From Eubacteriales bacterium (GTDB lineage Bacteria > Bacillota > Clostridia > Lachnospirales > Lachnospiraceae), in contig JAUNSC010000030.1 in the NCBI GenBank assembly GCA_030539395.1, positions 1-42,506 of the forward strand: 42,506 bases of DNA, written 5' to 3'. Below the pieces are notes generated by a model. The model had not been told where the DNA came from. It saw only the letters and a list, made by a program, of their open reading frames with translations, and searched no databases. The stretch's first letter is position 1. Each line of letters opens with the position of its first letter. Shown here piece after piece: positions 31,429-41,477 of this stretch. The position numbers and the translations under genes were made by a program.

Positions 31429-32616
31429 TCAGTCCTCACCATATTTAATTCTTGCCACACCGGTATCATAGGCTGCTGCTGCCACAGCCCTGGCCACAGC
31501 AGGACCCACGCGGGGATCAAAGGCTTTCGGAATGATATAATCAGCACACAGTTCTTCGTCAGAAATCAGACCTGCCAAAGCCTGGGCCGCGGCCATTTTC
31601 ATCTCCTCGTTAATGTCTCTGGCCCGCACATCAAAGGCACCGCGAAAAATACCAGGAAACGCCAGCACATTGTTAATCTGGTTGGGATAATCGCTGCGGC
31701 CTGTGGAAACGACTTTTGCGCCGCCTGCCTTGGCGTCATCGGGGAAGATTTCGGGTGTGGGGTTAGCGCAGGCGAAGATAATAGCGTCCTGATTCATGGT
31801 TTTGACCATGTCAGTTGTAACCATACCGGGAGCGGACACGCCAATAAAGACATCAGCCCCTACCAGCATATCGGCGAGAGTACCGGGCTTTCTATCCAGG
31901 TTGGTGACCTGGGCCATCTCTTCTTTGATCCAGTTGAGACCTTCACGGCCAGCGTAAATCGCGCCTTTACGGTCGCACATGGTAATGTGTCGGAAACCGG
32001 CGGAAAGGAGCAGCTTCACGATGGAGATAGCCGCAGCACCGGCACCGGAGGTAACGATCTTCACATCTTCTTTCTCTTTCCCCACCACTTTCAGTGCGTT
32101 GGTGAGACCTGCCAGGGTGATTACGGCAGTGCCATGCTGGTCATCATGGAAGACGGGAATATCGCACCTTTCTTTCAGCTTGCGTTCGATCTCAAAGCAG
32201 CGGGGCGCGGAGATATCCTCCAAATTGATTCCGCCGAAGGAACCGGAGATGTTATATACTGTCTCCACGAATTCGTCCACATCCTTAGTTTTGATGCAAA
32301 GCGGGAAGGCATCAACTCCGCCAAAAGACTTGAAGAGCACGCACTTGCCCTCCATGACTGGCATACCGGCTTCAGGGCCGATATCGCCCAGTCCCAGAAC
32401 AGCAGTGCCGTCAGTGATAACAGCACAGAGGTTGTGACGGCGGGTCAGGTCATAGGACTTCTCAACATCCTTCTGGATTTCGAGGCAGGGCCGTGCTACA
32501 CCGGGGGTATAGGCCAGAGACAGGTCGTCCCTGGTAGCCACAGGTACGGTGGCTACCACTTCAATTTTGCCTTTCCACTCGCTGTGGAGCTGCAGGGATT
32601 CTTTTGCGTAATCCAT
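31429..32616 (-). CDS. NAD(P)-dependent malic enzyme
   Basis: Converts malate to pyruvate and CO2. The 395-residue length matches short bacterial malic enzymes. Motifs: LAYTPGVARPC with the catalytic Tyr, GKCVLFKSFGGVDAFPLCI with the catalytic Lys, DIPVFHDDQHGTAVI with metal-binding Asp residues, and the nucleotide-binding TSGAGAAAISIVKLL. Cofactor preference cannot be fixed by eye. Last gene of a four-gene minus-strand operon, 13 nt after the malate/lactate dehydrogenase-like gene, with AAGGAGG ribosome binding site. Confidence 0.94.
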   Translation of the reverse strand: MDYAKESLQLHSEWKGKIEVVATVPVATRDDLSLAYTPGVARPCLEIQKDVEKSYDLTRRHNLCAVITDGTAVLGLGDIGPEAGMPVMEGKCVLFKSFGGVDAFPLCIKTKDVDEFVETVYNISGSFGGINLEDISAPRCFEIERKLKERCDIPVFHDDQHGTAVITLAGLTNALKVVGKEKEDVKIVTSGAGAAAISIVKLLLSAGFRHITMCDRKGAIYAGREGLNWIKEEMAQVTNLDRKPGTLADMLVGADVFIGVSAPGMVTTDMVKTMNQDAIIFACANPTPEIFPDDAKAGGAKVVSTGRSDYPNQINNVLAFPGIFRGAFDVRARDINEEMKMAAAQALAGLISDEELCADYIIPKAFDPRVGPAVARAVAAAAYDTGVARIKYGED

Positions 32617-32629
32617 TCTTCAATCCTCC

Positions 32630-33739
32630 TTAATCTTCAAACGGGAAGTGGTAATCAAGTCCACATGCGTTACGCAGGGCGATAAACTCCTTCTGAATAG
32701 CTTCACCCACAGGTACACCCTTGTTCTTGCGGTCTTGCCAGGCCAGATATTCCTTCTCTCCGGCAGTGTAAATGTGCTCTGCACCGGGGGCCTTTTCGGA
32801 AGCTCGGAGGCCTCTGCAGATTCCGCCAGCGGTCTTCCGGAAGGTGTCGAGTCCCATGAAAAATTCGGGATTAATGACGAAGAAAAAGTGTCCGAGGTGA
32901 TACATCCTGTTGTTGCCGTTTTCATCCTTCCCGCTGAGTTCTTTCATGAACGGGCCACCGGCCAAAGCAGCAGAGAGAATCTCAACAATGGTGGTAAAGC
33001 CGTAACCCTTGAAGCCGCCGGTTTCCTCGCCGAGACCACCAAGAGGAAGCAGTGCGCATTTGCCTGCACGCATATCCCTGAGAATCTGTCCGGAGTCTGT
33101 CATGGTGTTGCCGTCCTTCGTGACGACCAGGCCAGCGGGGGTGGGTTTCCCGGAGCGTTCATAAAATTCGAGTTTCCCGTTTTGCACGATAGAAGTGGCA
33201 CAGTCAAAATTGAAGGGGAATTCCTCATCTGTGGGAATAGTGAATGTAAAGGGATTCGTACCCATCATAGGCTCTATGCCAAAGGTAGGTGCCACGGAGG
33301 GACGGGCATTGGTACCGGAGATGCCGATCATACCGGCTTTCTCTGCCATGGTTGTCCAGTAGCCGGCAATGCCGTAGTGAGTGGAATTACAGATGGCGCC
33401 TCCTGCCATACCGTAATTTTTCGCTTTTTCAATGAGCATTTCCATCATCCTGTAGCTGGCGACCATGCCCATGCCGTTGTTGGCGTCCATCACAACGGTT
33501 GTGGGGGTTTCCTTAATGATGTCCAGTTTCGTCACCGGAAGCAGCGTACCGTTTTTGATGCGGTCGAGATAGATGGGTTTGAAGCGGTTGCAGCCATGAC
33601 TCTCAATACCGCGGCGGTCAGACTCCAACAAAACGTCCGTGCAGATTCTGGCATCTTCTTCAGGCACACCGTAAGCTTTAAATACGTCGATCATGAAATT
33701 GTTGATCAGTTCCCAAGATATATAAGGTCTTGTTTCCAT
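32630..33739 (-). CDS. Malate/L-lactate dehydrogenase family oxidoreductase (Ldh_2)
   Basis: 369-residue NAD(P)-dependent enzyme of the type-2 malate/lactate dehydrogenase family, unrelated to classical MDH. Visible landmarks are DRRGIESHGCNRF near the N-terminus, ANNGMGMVASYRMMEMLIEKA, NSTHYGIAGYW with the catalytic-site His, and ATSIVQNGKLEFYERSGKP. Substrate could be malate, lactate, sulfolactate, ureidoglycolate or another 2-hydroxy acid; pairing with malic enzyme makes malate plausible. It starts 23 nt after glpK on the minus strand. A 372-codon antisense frame over the same DNA is an overlap artefact. Confidence 0.88.
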   Translation of the reverse strand: METRPYISWELINNFMIDVFKAYGVPEEDARICTDVLLESDRRGIESHGCNRFKPIYLDRIKNGTLLPVTKLDIIKETPTTVVMDANNGMGMVASYRMMEMLIEKAKNYGMAGGAICNSTHYGIAGYWTTMAEKAGMIGISGTNARPSVAPTFGIEPMMGTNPFTFTIPTDEEFPFNFDCATSIVQNGKLEFYERSGKPTPAGLVVTKDGNTMTDSGQILRDMRAGKCALLPLGGLGEETGGFKGYGFTTIVEILSAALAGGPFMKELSGKDENGNNRMYHLGHFFFVINPEFFMGLDTFRKTAGGICRGLRASEKAPGAEHIYTAGEKEYLAWQDRKNKGVPVGEAIQKEFIALRNACGLDYHFPFED

Positions 33740-33762
33740 GTAATTAACCTTCTTTCATTTTA

Positions 33763-35274
<1,512 letters not shown>

Positions 35275-36204
35275 TTATATCCGTTTATTGAGCCAGGTGA
35301 GTATGTCCTTATAAACTTCGTCCCGGTTGATTTCATTGAGCATTTCATGGCGGCCGCCGTCATACAGCTTCATACTCACATCCTGTACACCGGCTTTTTG
35401 GAAGCACTCGTAGGCCTTCTTGACGCCCTTGCCGTAATCGCCAACTGGGTCTGAGCTTCCGCTCATAAAGTAAATCGGCTTATCAGGATCGACCTTGGAG
35501 ATGTTAGACATGTTTGTCACATATTTGACACCCTTTAACATGTCACCGTAGAGACCTGCCCTGGCTGTAAACCCACATAACTCGTCGCCCATATATTTAT
35601 CTACCTGTGCAGTATCTCTCGATAGCCAATCACACGGTGTTCTGGGACGTTCAATCTTCTTGAGGTAGCTGCCCATTGACAAATCGTTAAGCCTGGTGCC
35701 ATCCGAGTCATATCCGTTCTTTTTGATCGTCTTCTTTGCCATCATGTTTCCTACATCGACAATTAGCTTGCCCTGATGGCCGGTTCCGGAAATAATTGCC
35801 ATATCGTACTTGTTCGGATAATCCACGATATAAGTTCTCACCAGGAAGCTCCCCATGGAATGGCCGAACATCACATATTTTATGCCAGGATACCGGGCTG
35901 CCATGATATCATGCAGGCATACGAGGTCTTTAACAACATGGTTCCATCCATCTTCAGGGAAGAACACACCCTTGTCCTTTTCACTGGTGATCGTTTTTCC
36001 GTGACCAAGATGGTCGTTCCCAACGACAACAAAGCCGTTGTTTGCCAGGTATGCCATAAAATCACGGTATCTGTCGATGTGTTCCGCGATGCCGTGTGCG
36101 ATCTGGACGACAGCCCGCACCTGGCCATCTGGTTCGCATTTGAGTGCATGAATCTTGTTTTGGCCTGTTGACGAGTCAAAATAAAAATCTGCGAATCTTG
36201 CCAT
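35275..36204 (-). CDS. Alpha/beta hydrolase, monoacylglycerol lipase-like
   Basis: 309-residue serine hydrolase of the Hydrolase_4 (monoglyceride lipase/lysophospholipase) type. The oxyanion segment QIAHGIAEH, GNDHLGHGKT, nucleophile elbow FGHSMGSF (S116), acid residue in SGSSDPVGDYG and catalytic His in YDGGRHEMLNE are all visible. No signal peptide, so it is probably cytoplasmic. First gene of the operon with glpK, which supports a monoacylglycerol or glycerol-ester substrate. Ribosome binding site AGGAGGG on the minus strand. The promoter at 36275-36303 overlaps a TetR-type operator half. Confidence 0.87.
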   Translation of the reverse strand: MARFADFYFDSSTGQNKIHALKCEPDGQVRAVVQIAHGIAEHIDRYRDFMAYLANNGFVVVGNDHLGHGKTITSEKDKGVFFPEDGWNHVVKDLVCLHDIMAARYPGIKYVMFGHSMGSFLVRTYIVDYPNKYDMAIISGTGHQGKLIVDVGNMMAKKTIKKNGYDSDGTRLNDLSMGSYLKKIERPRTPCDWLSRDTAQVDKYMGDELCGFTARAGLYGDMLKGVKYVTNMSNISKVDPDKPIYFMSGSSDPVGDYGKGVKKAYECFQKAGVQDVSMKLYDGGRHEMLNEINRDEVYKDILTWLNKRI

Positions 36205-36274
36205 TTTTAATCCCTCCTATAAATATTTGCTTCAAATTTCTGTTGAATTTTCACGAATCATCTGCTACAATTTG

Positions 36275-36303
36275 ATTATACATTTATATAACTTTATATT
36301 CAA
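36275..36303 (-). promoter_or_regulatory. Promoter of the lipase-glpK-malate operon
   Basis: Minus strand -35 TTGAAT (36298-36303), 17-nt spacer, perfect -10 TATAAT (36275-36280). One arm of the inverted repeat at 36289-36334 lies within the spacer. Confidence 0.75.
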
Positions 36304-36334
36304 TATTCAGATTTTTTTATTTTGTATAAAGTTA
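36289..36334. promoter_or_regulatory. Paired inverted repeat, probable TetR operator
   Basis: TAACTTTATA at 36289-36298 and its exact inverse TATAAAGTTA at 36325-36334, 26 nt between. One arm is in the operon promoter and the other is just upstream of the tetR gene, so one regulator could control both directions. Confidence 0.5.
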
Positions 36335-36376
36335 AACAGAAGTATAGTTTCTGTATGCTGATGAGGTGAGAATGGA

Positions 36377-36943
36377 ATGGCCGAACGGAGAGATGTGATC
36401 AGAACAAGGCGTATGATAGAGGACGCTTACTACGAGTTGTTATTTCAGAAGAATAATACTCGTATTACCGTAAAGGATATATTGGATGCGGCAGATGTCA
36501 GCCGTGGCACGTTTTACGCGCATTATAAAGATATCCCCGACCTGGCAGAGCACGTTGAAAACACAATCATTACGTCTATGATTGACGCACTGTCCGGTGT
36601 TACGCTTCAGCAGATCATCGCAGATCCCCGCATCCAGGTGGAACGAATATTAAGCGCAATCATGGAACGAAAAAAAAACCTCGTTGCGTTGCTGTCATCT
36701 TTAGATAGTCCGAAAGTAATTCAAATGATGAAAGACTTATTTATTCAGGCGTTGTCTGCGGAAAGACTTGCAAGCACCAAACTTGAAAAAGTGGATATTA
36801 TTGATGCCTGTGTAGCAGGAACACTGTTTGATGCCTGCATGACCTGGGTATTGAACGACAAGGCTCTTTCGAAAGATGATTTGATTGATACAATAAGCGA
36901 TTTTCTTTCTGGCGGGCTTGGTAAAATATATAATAACCAATAA
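36377..36943 (+). CDS. TetR family transcriptional regulator
   Basis: 188-residue regulator. The N-terminal HTH is clear: NTRITVKDILDAADVSRGTFYAHYKDIPDLAEHVE, with the GTFYAHYKD motif typical of TetR/AcrR proteins, and a helical ligand-binding domain follows. Divergent from the lipase-glpK operon with a 172-nt intergenic region holding an inverted repeat, so it most likely represses that operon and itself; the inducer could be a fatty acid, acyl-CoA or glycerol ester. Start ATG 36377 follows GAGGTGAGA. Confidence 0.9.
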   Translation: MAERRDVIRTRRMIEDAYYELLFQKNNTRITVKDILDAADVSRGTFYAHYKDIPDLAEHVENTIITSMIDALSGVTLQQIIADPRIQVERILSAIMERKKNLVALLSSLDSPKVIQMMKDLFIQALSAERLASTKLEKVDIIDACVAGTLFDACMTWVLNDKALSKDDLIDTISDFLSGGLGKIYNNQ

Positions 36944-36995
36944 AGAATTTCCCTGCAGCGTATATTAGGATTACGGTTCTTTTATGTATGGACAG

Positions 36996-37039
36996 AAAAT
37001 GCTCTGGACGATATTTTTGAATCGTCCAGAGCATTTTTT
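36996..37039. terminator. Bidirectional intrinsic terminator between tetR and pgsA
   Basis: 17-nt perfect arms 36996-37012 and 37021-37037 around an 8-nt loop, with T-runs on both strands. It serves the + strand tetR and the converging minus-strand pgsA. The remaining 37040-37172 stretch shows no recognised gene. Confidence 0.92.
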
Positions 37040-37172
37040 ATCGGTGAATGCAGAATTCTCTCGGTACTCAGCCAAAATGAGCAATCAGATAAAGCTGGAT
37101 GAAGGTGTCGTTCCGTGATTCTGTATTTTAGTGCTTCCGGGAATGGTTGTTTTCAACTGGACTATGGGGGAT

Positions 37173-37712
37173 TTACATTGGTCCGCGTAATACATTCCGG
37201 TTCTTCCATAGATAATCTATAAGCGATACAATAGTCAGAATGAGAGCAATCCAGGTAGTGATTCTGGCGATTATGTCAAATGCTCCGCCAAAATCGAGGA
37301 TTAGAAGAATTACCATGAGCATCTGGAATACAGTTTTGAATTTTCCCCAGATGCTCGCTGCGATCACAGTCCCTTTATCAGAAGCTACAAGACGAAAGCC
37401 GCTGATGATGAATTCACGCCCGATGATAATAATCACCATCCATGCCGGGAGTGCATCCTGTTCTACAAGGCAGATCATTGCTGAACAAACGAGAAGCTTA
37501 TCTGCGATTGGGTCCATAAACTTTCCGAAGTCCGTTATCTGATTGTTTTTTCGCGCAATGTATCCGTCCAGCCAGTCAATGGCACTTGCGAGGATAAAGA
37601 CTGCGGCTGCTGCATAATTTCCATTTTTACAGAGATCATCCCATAGCATCAGAAATACAAACAATGGCACCATGCAAACACGTAATATCGTAAGCTTATT
37701 CGGTAAATTCAT
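37173..37712 (-). CDS. pgsA: CDP-diacylglycerol-glycerol-3-phosphate 3-phosphatidyltransferase
   Basis: Makes phosphatidylglycerol phosphate at the membrane. The CDP-alcohol phosphotransferase signature is complete: DWLDGYIARKNNQITDFGKFMDPIADKL, with the four Asp residues of the DG-AR-G-D-D pattern. The protein starts MNLPNKLTILRVCMVPLFVF and has several membrane segments. The frame is open to 37769, but ATG 37712 is 9 nt after AAGGAG and gives the family N-terminus (179 residues); an ATG at 37718 is too close to that site. Ends toward the bidirectional terminator at 36996. Confidence 0.93.
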   Translation of the reverse strand: MNLPNKLTILRVCMVPLFVFLMLWDDLCKNGNYAAAAVFILASAIDWLDGYIARKNNQITDFGKFMDPIADKLLVCSAMICLVEQDALPAWMVIIIIGREFIISGFRLVASDKGTVIAASIWGKFKTVFQMLMVILLILDFGGAFDIIARITTWIALILTIVSLIDYLWKNRNVLRGPM

Positions 37713-37815
37713 CTCCATCCTCTCCTTTGTGTATAAAAATCTGCTATCTTGTTTATTTGTTGGTTTCACATTAGCATAATCAAAGCAGCGGGGTCTTTAG
37801 GCAAACAATAGGAAA

Positions 37816-37834
37816 ATGCCTTATTTTTAGGCAT
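37816..37834 (-). terminator. Small hairpin after the activase gene
   Basis: ATGCCT 37816-37821 with AGGCAT 37829-37834 around a T-rich loop; read on the minus strand it is followed by TTTTCC. A weak candidate terminator for the dehydratase-like cluster. Confidence 0.35.
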
Positions 37835-37874
37835 AATGAGCAGTTTGCCAAGAATGTGTATTTCATATGAACCA

Positions 37875-38836
37875 TTATTTTTCTGCTTTTGGTTTCAATG
37901 CTCCATTATCGCATCGGTTCCCCCATGCGTCGATGAGCACCCCGTTCCGGTATACGCAAATGATCTCGCAGTTATTCGGACATTTTCCACAGTTGATTTC
38001 TCGTGTCTCAAAGACCATATCTTCCACAGAAAAATCAAAGGGTTTTCGTCGGCTGCTTCTGCCTGCCAGAATGGCAATACCCAATGCCCCATCAGATGCC
38101 CGTTTTCATCTACGATGATATTGCAGCCAAGGGCTTTTTTAAACGCTTCCACGACACCTACATTTTTGCTGACCCCGCCCTGAAAGACCACGGGGGAGAG
38201 TATCTTTTTGCCTTTTCCTACGTTGTTCAGATAATTGGCTGCGACCGCCTTGCATAGTCCTGCAATGATGTCTTCCTTTGTGTGTCCCATCTGAATCTTA
38301 TGTACCAGGTCTGACTCTGCGAAAACAGTACAGCGGGCGGCAATCTGCGTTGGATGCTTTGACTGCAGGGCAATTTGCCCGAATTCCTCAACTTCCACAC
38401 CCAGACGCTTGGATTGGCTGGACAAAAAAGCTCCTGTCCCGGCAGCACACAAAGTGTTCATGGCATAATCAACGGCAATGCCGTTCTCTACCAGAATAAT
38501 CTTGGAGTCCTGTCCGCCGATTTCAAGGATGGTACGGACATCCGGGTAGAGGGTGGTAGTGCCAACTGCGTGTGCGGTGATTTCATTTTTTACGATGGTG
38601 GCGCCTACCATGTCACCCACCAGTTTTCTGGCGCTGCCGGTAGTTCCGGTGGCCGTAATACGATAATTTCCCTGGTCAAATTGTTCTTCCAGGAGATGGA
38701 GCAGCTTTTTTGCCGCACCCATCGGGTTTCCTTCCGTCCAGATATAGGAGCTGGCAAGAATATGGTTCTGGTTATCTATGATGACTCCCTTCGTGGATAT
38801 GGAGCCTATGTCAATTCCAAGGTATGCTTCCTGCAT
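37875..38836 (-). pseudogene. Acyl-CoA dehydratase activase (HgdC/BcrA-type ATPase), frameshifted near C-terminus
   Basis: ATP-driven electron activator of the ASKHA fold. The N-terminus GIDIGSISTKGVI, EIGGQDSKII, and both [4Fe-4S] ligand cysteines of the dimer, NTLCAAGTGAF (C130) and AARCTVFAESD (C169), are present. As written, the first frame runs to a stop at 37895 (313 residues) but changes to an unrelated tail after G250 (HLMG). The neighbouring frame continues the family: LGIAILAGRSSRRKPFDFS and INCGKCPNNCEI with extra Cys, ending at 37875. Inserting one C into the CCCC run at 38087-38090 restores a 320-residue protein. It could be a sequencing error, a recent mutation or a slippery run; the ATPase core is intact. 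Starts 2 nt after the dehydratase-like gene. Confidence 0.85.
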
Positions 38837-38838
38837 AA

Positions 38839-39903
38839 TTAAACCGCCTTCTTTCTCATCTGTATCATGTCATAAAATGCCTCCAGCCTTGTATCCAGCC
38901 CAGTGTCACTGGTCTGAGAATCATAAGAAAGGTAGAGGGTGGGGATTTTGTAATCGGAGCTGATGTTCTGCAGAACGGGCATGATATCGATCTCCGGTGT
39001 GCAGCCTGCTGATTTTGCATGGATGATGCCATCAAAACCGTGGGAGGCGTAGTATTTGGCACACCAGATGTTTGCCGTGGAGGTTGGCCCCATCTCATAT
39101 TTGCAGTAGTCTTTGATTTCCACACTTAAGTTTTTACCATGGTAGTGCAGGTTACGGTTTGTCACATTCATCCAGCGGTGTACTTCTACACCCATGTCTG
39201 CAAGCTTTTGTTCCAGATTCAGGTTAGAAAAGGCATCGACAGCAGTATAGTATTCTCCGATGACACCTACCCGAAGCGGGTGTTCCGGCTTATTTACAGG
39301 AATGGCGGAAAACTCTTTTTTGACCGTTTTAAAGGCAGCTTCTATTTCATGTAGATTCTCCGCTGTTTCCATCTCAGCCAGGAACTGATTCCACACCTGC
39401 TTGAAGTCTCCGTGGTGCAGCTCAAAACCGCAGTTTTTATAATATTCCGCTTCAATCTCATCAAGGCAGGATAGCATTTTCAGTGTCTCCACGCCCACCC
39501 GTGTCATTTTTGCCATGGAAGCTTTTGGAGCGATCTTCCGGAGCGCTTTCAGGTAATCCTTCGGATTTCCAGTGGAGTATTCCGAAAGGTTGACAAAGTC
39601 AAATTCATACCCCAGTTCCCGCAGTATCTTTTCCTGTAATTCCCCATAATAGCCAAGGCGGCAAAACCCCAGTGTCATGACCAATGTGTCCGCACCGGCT
39701 TCCAGTGCATCTACCATACTCCCAAGGGAGGTCTTAAAGGGCGTACAGACAGAATCCGGGCTGTAGTGTGAGCCAATCTCCATTGTCCGGTTGGTCATGG
39801 GCGGCTGCATGATATATTCTGCATCCAGTGCCTGCTCCACAAAATATTTGATGCAGAGGTTGTAATGGCTGAACCGTGGGAATGCGACGTGTTTTCGAAC
39901 CAT
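38839..39903 (-). CDS. 2-hydroxyacyl-CoA dehydratase/double-cubane-like Fe-S protein A
   Basis: 354-residue protein related to HgdB/BcrB-type subunits (HGD-D family) and to the acyl-CoA dehydratase activase-related proteins. Likely cluster cysteines lie in SPDSVCTPFK, TLGFCRLGYYGEL and AKSAGCTPEIDIMP; the last resembles the C-terminal substrate/cluster motif of the family. The central region is helical and charged (DFKQVWNQFLAEMETAENL). It starts 1 nt overlapping its partner's stop codon (TAATG), with AAGAAAGGGG upstream, and is followed 2 nt later by the activase. No acyl-CoA transferase or dehydrogenase gene is adjacent, so a classical amino-acid fermentation role is doubtful. Confidence 0.78.
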   Translation of the reverse strand: MVRKHVAFPRFSHYNLCIKYFVEQALDAEYIMQPPMTNRTMEIGSHYSPDSVCTPFKTSLGSMVDALEAGADTLVMTLGFCRLGYYGELQEKILRELGYEFDFVNLSEYSTGNPKDYLKALRKIAPKASMAKMTRVGVETLKMLSCLDEIEAEYYKNCGFELHHGDFKQVWNQFLAEMETAENLHEIEAAFKTVKKEFSAIPVNKPEHPLRVGVIGEYYTAVDAFSNLNLEQKLADMGVEVHRWMNVTNRNLHYHGKNLSVEIKDYCKYEMGPTSTANIWCAKYYASHGFDGIIHAKSAGCTPEIDIMPVLQNISSDYKIPTLYLSYDSQTSDTGLDTRLEAFYDMIQMRKKAV

Positions 39904-40850
39904 TATAATTCCCCTTTCTTAAATTTTAATATGTCCACAAAGCTTTCCAGTCGCGTCTCAATCCCTGCGGTACCATTCTGGGTATCCAGTACAATGATTA
40001 GCACCGGGAGTTCACGGAACTCGCGGGTGATGATGTCGTTTACCATGGAATCAGGACCGCAGGGGAACGCGCTGAGCAGTATGATTCCGTCAATTTTATC
40101 CCGGTGTATTTGCAGGCTCCCGGCAATCTCACGGTTTAATTCCCATTTGAGTGTCGGGGAGACTTTCAGAGACTGCTTCAGGGCTTCCTTCCGGTCAGTG
40201 ATGTCCACACGGATGGGAATGGCGCCCAGCTTTTTCAGGCAGTCCATGACAGGTCTGCCGAAATATGCATCTTCCGCAAGGTAGCTGTGGGCGGCAACGG
40301 CAATTTTCATGCCGTCTGTCTTATAGAGCTGTTCCTCTTTCTTCCATCTGTTTTTCCAGGCGGCGGCTTCCTTTTTCTTTGCGGTTTTGTAGGCATCATT
40401 TGCTTCTTTCTTAGAAAAACCCAGTTCCATCCCAAGGTCAAGAAACGCTTTTTCCTCCGTGAGCTTTTTAGATACTGCGATGTTGTAGCTTAAAAATTTC
40501 TGGCCGGTATAGCGGAAGGTGTTGCAGGATAAGTCATACAGGGATTCAAACCGGGTACACATATTTCGCTGCCTTCCCCAATTGCTGATTCGGGGGACAA
40601 GGATATAATCACATTTCCCGATCAGGGCCAGAATATGACCCAGATAGATCTTGGCAGACAGGCAGCTTTCATCAATGGCGACTTTGGTGCCGAGTTGTAG
40701 AATTTCCTTAGTGGTCGGCCCACTTACGACTATCTCTGCACCAAGGGTTGCAAAAAATGTTTTCCAGAGTACTTCATACCGGGAATACAGAAGGGCATTC
40801 GGCAGCCCAACCGTGATCTTGCCGGTGGTATTTTTGTTATTTTTCTTCAT
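39903..40850 (-). CDS. 2-hydroxyacyl-CoA dehydratase/double-cubane-like Fe-S protein B
   Basis: 315-residue partner of the previous gene. It begins ITVGLPNALLYSRYEVLWKTFF, as in acyl-CoA dehydratase activase-related (DUF2229-like) proteins. Possible cluster cysteines are in AIDESCLSAKIYLGH, LIGKCDYILVP, QRNMCTRFESLYDLSCNTF and SAFPCGPDSM. A Lys/Glu-rich helical insert (AYKTAKKKEAAAWKNRWKKEEQ) separates two halves. Together with protein A and the activase it has the parts of an ATP-dependent low-potential reductase, comparable to HgdABC or the double-cubane cluster protein. The actual substrate is unknown. Ribosome binding site AGAGGTG; 21 nt after the DUF308 gene. Confidence 0.75.
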   Translation of the reverse strand: MKKNNKNTTGKITVGLPNALLYSRYEVLWKTFFATLGAEIVVSGPTTKEILQLGTKVAIDESCLSAKIYLGHILALIGKCDYILVPRISNWGRQRNMCTRFESLYDLSCNTFRYTGQKFLSYNIAVSKKLTEEKAFLDLGMELGFSKKEANDAYKTAKKKEAAAWKNRWKKEEQLYKTDGMKIAVAAHSYLAEDAYFGRPVMDCLKKLGAIPIRVDITDRKEALKQSLKVSPTLKWELNREIAGSLQIHRDKIDGIILLSAFPCGPDSMVNDIITREFRELPVLIIVLDTQNGTAGIETRLESFVDILKFKKGEL

Positions 40851-40871
40851 AGCGATTCACCTCTGTCAGCC

Positions 40872-41435
40872 TCATTGCTGGTATTTTTTTGTCCTGGCAG
40901 CATAGAGAATGGTGCAGAGGTTCAGGATGCCTTCCGCAAGGAGGGAGATGCCCAAAAGCGCTGTAAGGAATACGGCGCTCCCCTGCGGGTGCAGGATCAT
41001 CAGTACCCCAAGCATAACCGTCAGCAGGGCAAACACAAGGATTAACCACCATTTACTTACCCAGAGAGATTTCATATCGATAGAAAGCTGGATCTTGAAC
41101 AGCCCATCTGTCAGGAAGAGGATGCCGAGGATGGTATGGAACAGTGTGAGGACACCAAACGGGTGGAACAGCACGATGAGACCAAGGATGACAAGAAGAA
41201 AGCCAAATGCCAGGTCATACTGGAAAACATACCGATAATGGTCCCTTAAAAAATATCCCAGGATTTTCACAATGCCAAAGACCACCATGATGGCTCCCAG
41301 TGCGTAGCAAAGCGTCACTGTGGATACTCCAGGATTGACCAGTATCAGTATTCCGCAGATGCAGAACAGGACAGACAGGATGATGTATCCCGTCTTTATG
41401 GATTTGATGAATTTGCTGAATGATTCAGATTGCAT
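40872..41435 (-). CDS. DUF308/HdeD-like membrane protein (copy 1)
   Basis: 187-residue integral membrane protein with six hydrophobic segments in three pairs (GYIILSVLFCICGILILV; TVTLCYALGAIMVVFGIVKILGYF; LAFGFLLVILGLIVLF; and others), typical of the DUF308/HdeD family. In Escherichia coli HdeD is linked to acid stress; its biochemical role elsewhere is unknown. A start at 41477 is possible, but ATG 41435 follows AGGGGTGG and gives a more usual N-terminus. It is the first gene of the operon with the two dehydratase-like proteins and the activase. A perfect TATAAT on the minus strand (41467-41472) may be its -10, though no good -35 is seen. Confidence 0.82.
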   Translation of the reverse strand: MQSESFSKFIKSIKTGYIILSVLFCICGILILVNPGVSTVTLCYALGAIMVVFGIVKILGYFLRDHYRYVFQYDLAFGFLLVILGLIVLFHPFGVLTLFHTILGILFLTDGLFKIQLSIDMKSLWVSKWWLILVFALLTVMLGVLMILHPQGSAVFLTALLGISLLAEGILNLCTILYAARTKKYQQ

Positions 41436-41477
41436 ATCAGCCACCCCTTTCTTTTTGGATAGAGGAATTATATCCAT

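Noticed and set aside
31387-32685. 432-codon + strand open frame
   Set aside because: It lies antisense to the malic enzyme gene and has no recognisable domain, start site or ribosome binding site; it is a codon-usage artefact.
37040-37172. Possible small RNA or gene after the bidirectional terminator
   Set aside because: No promoter, structure or reading frame of note was found; treated as the 3' flank of pgsA.
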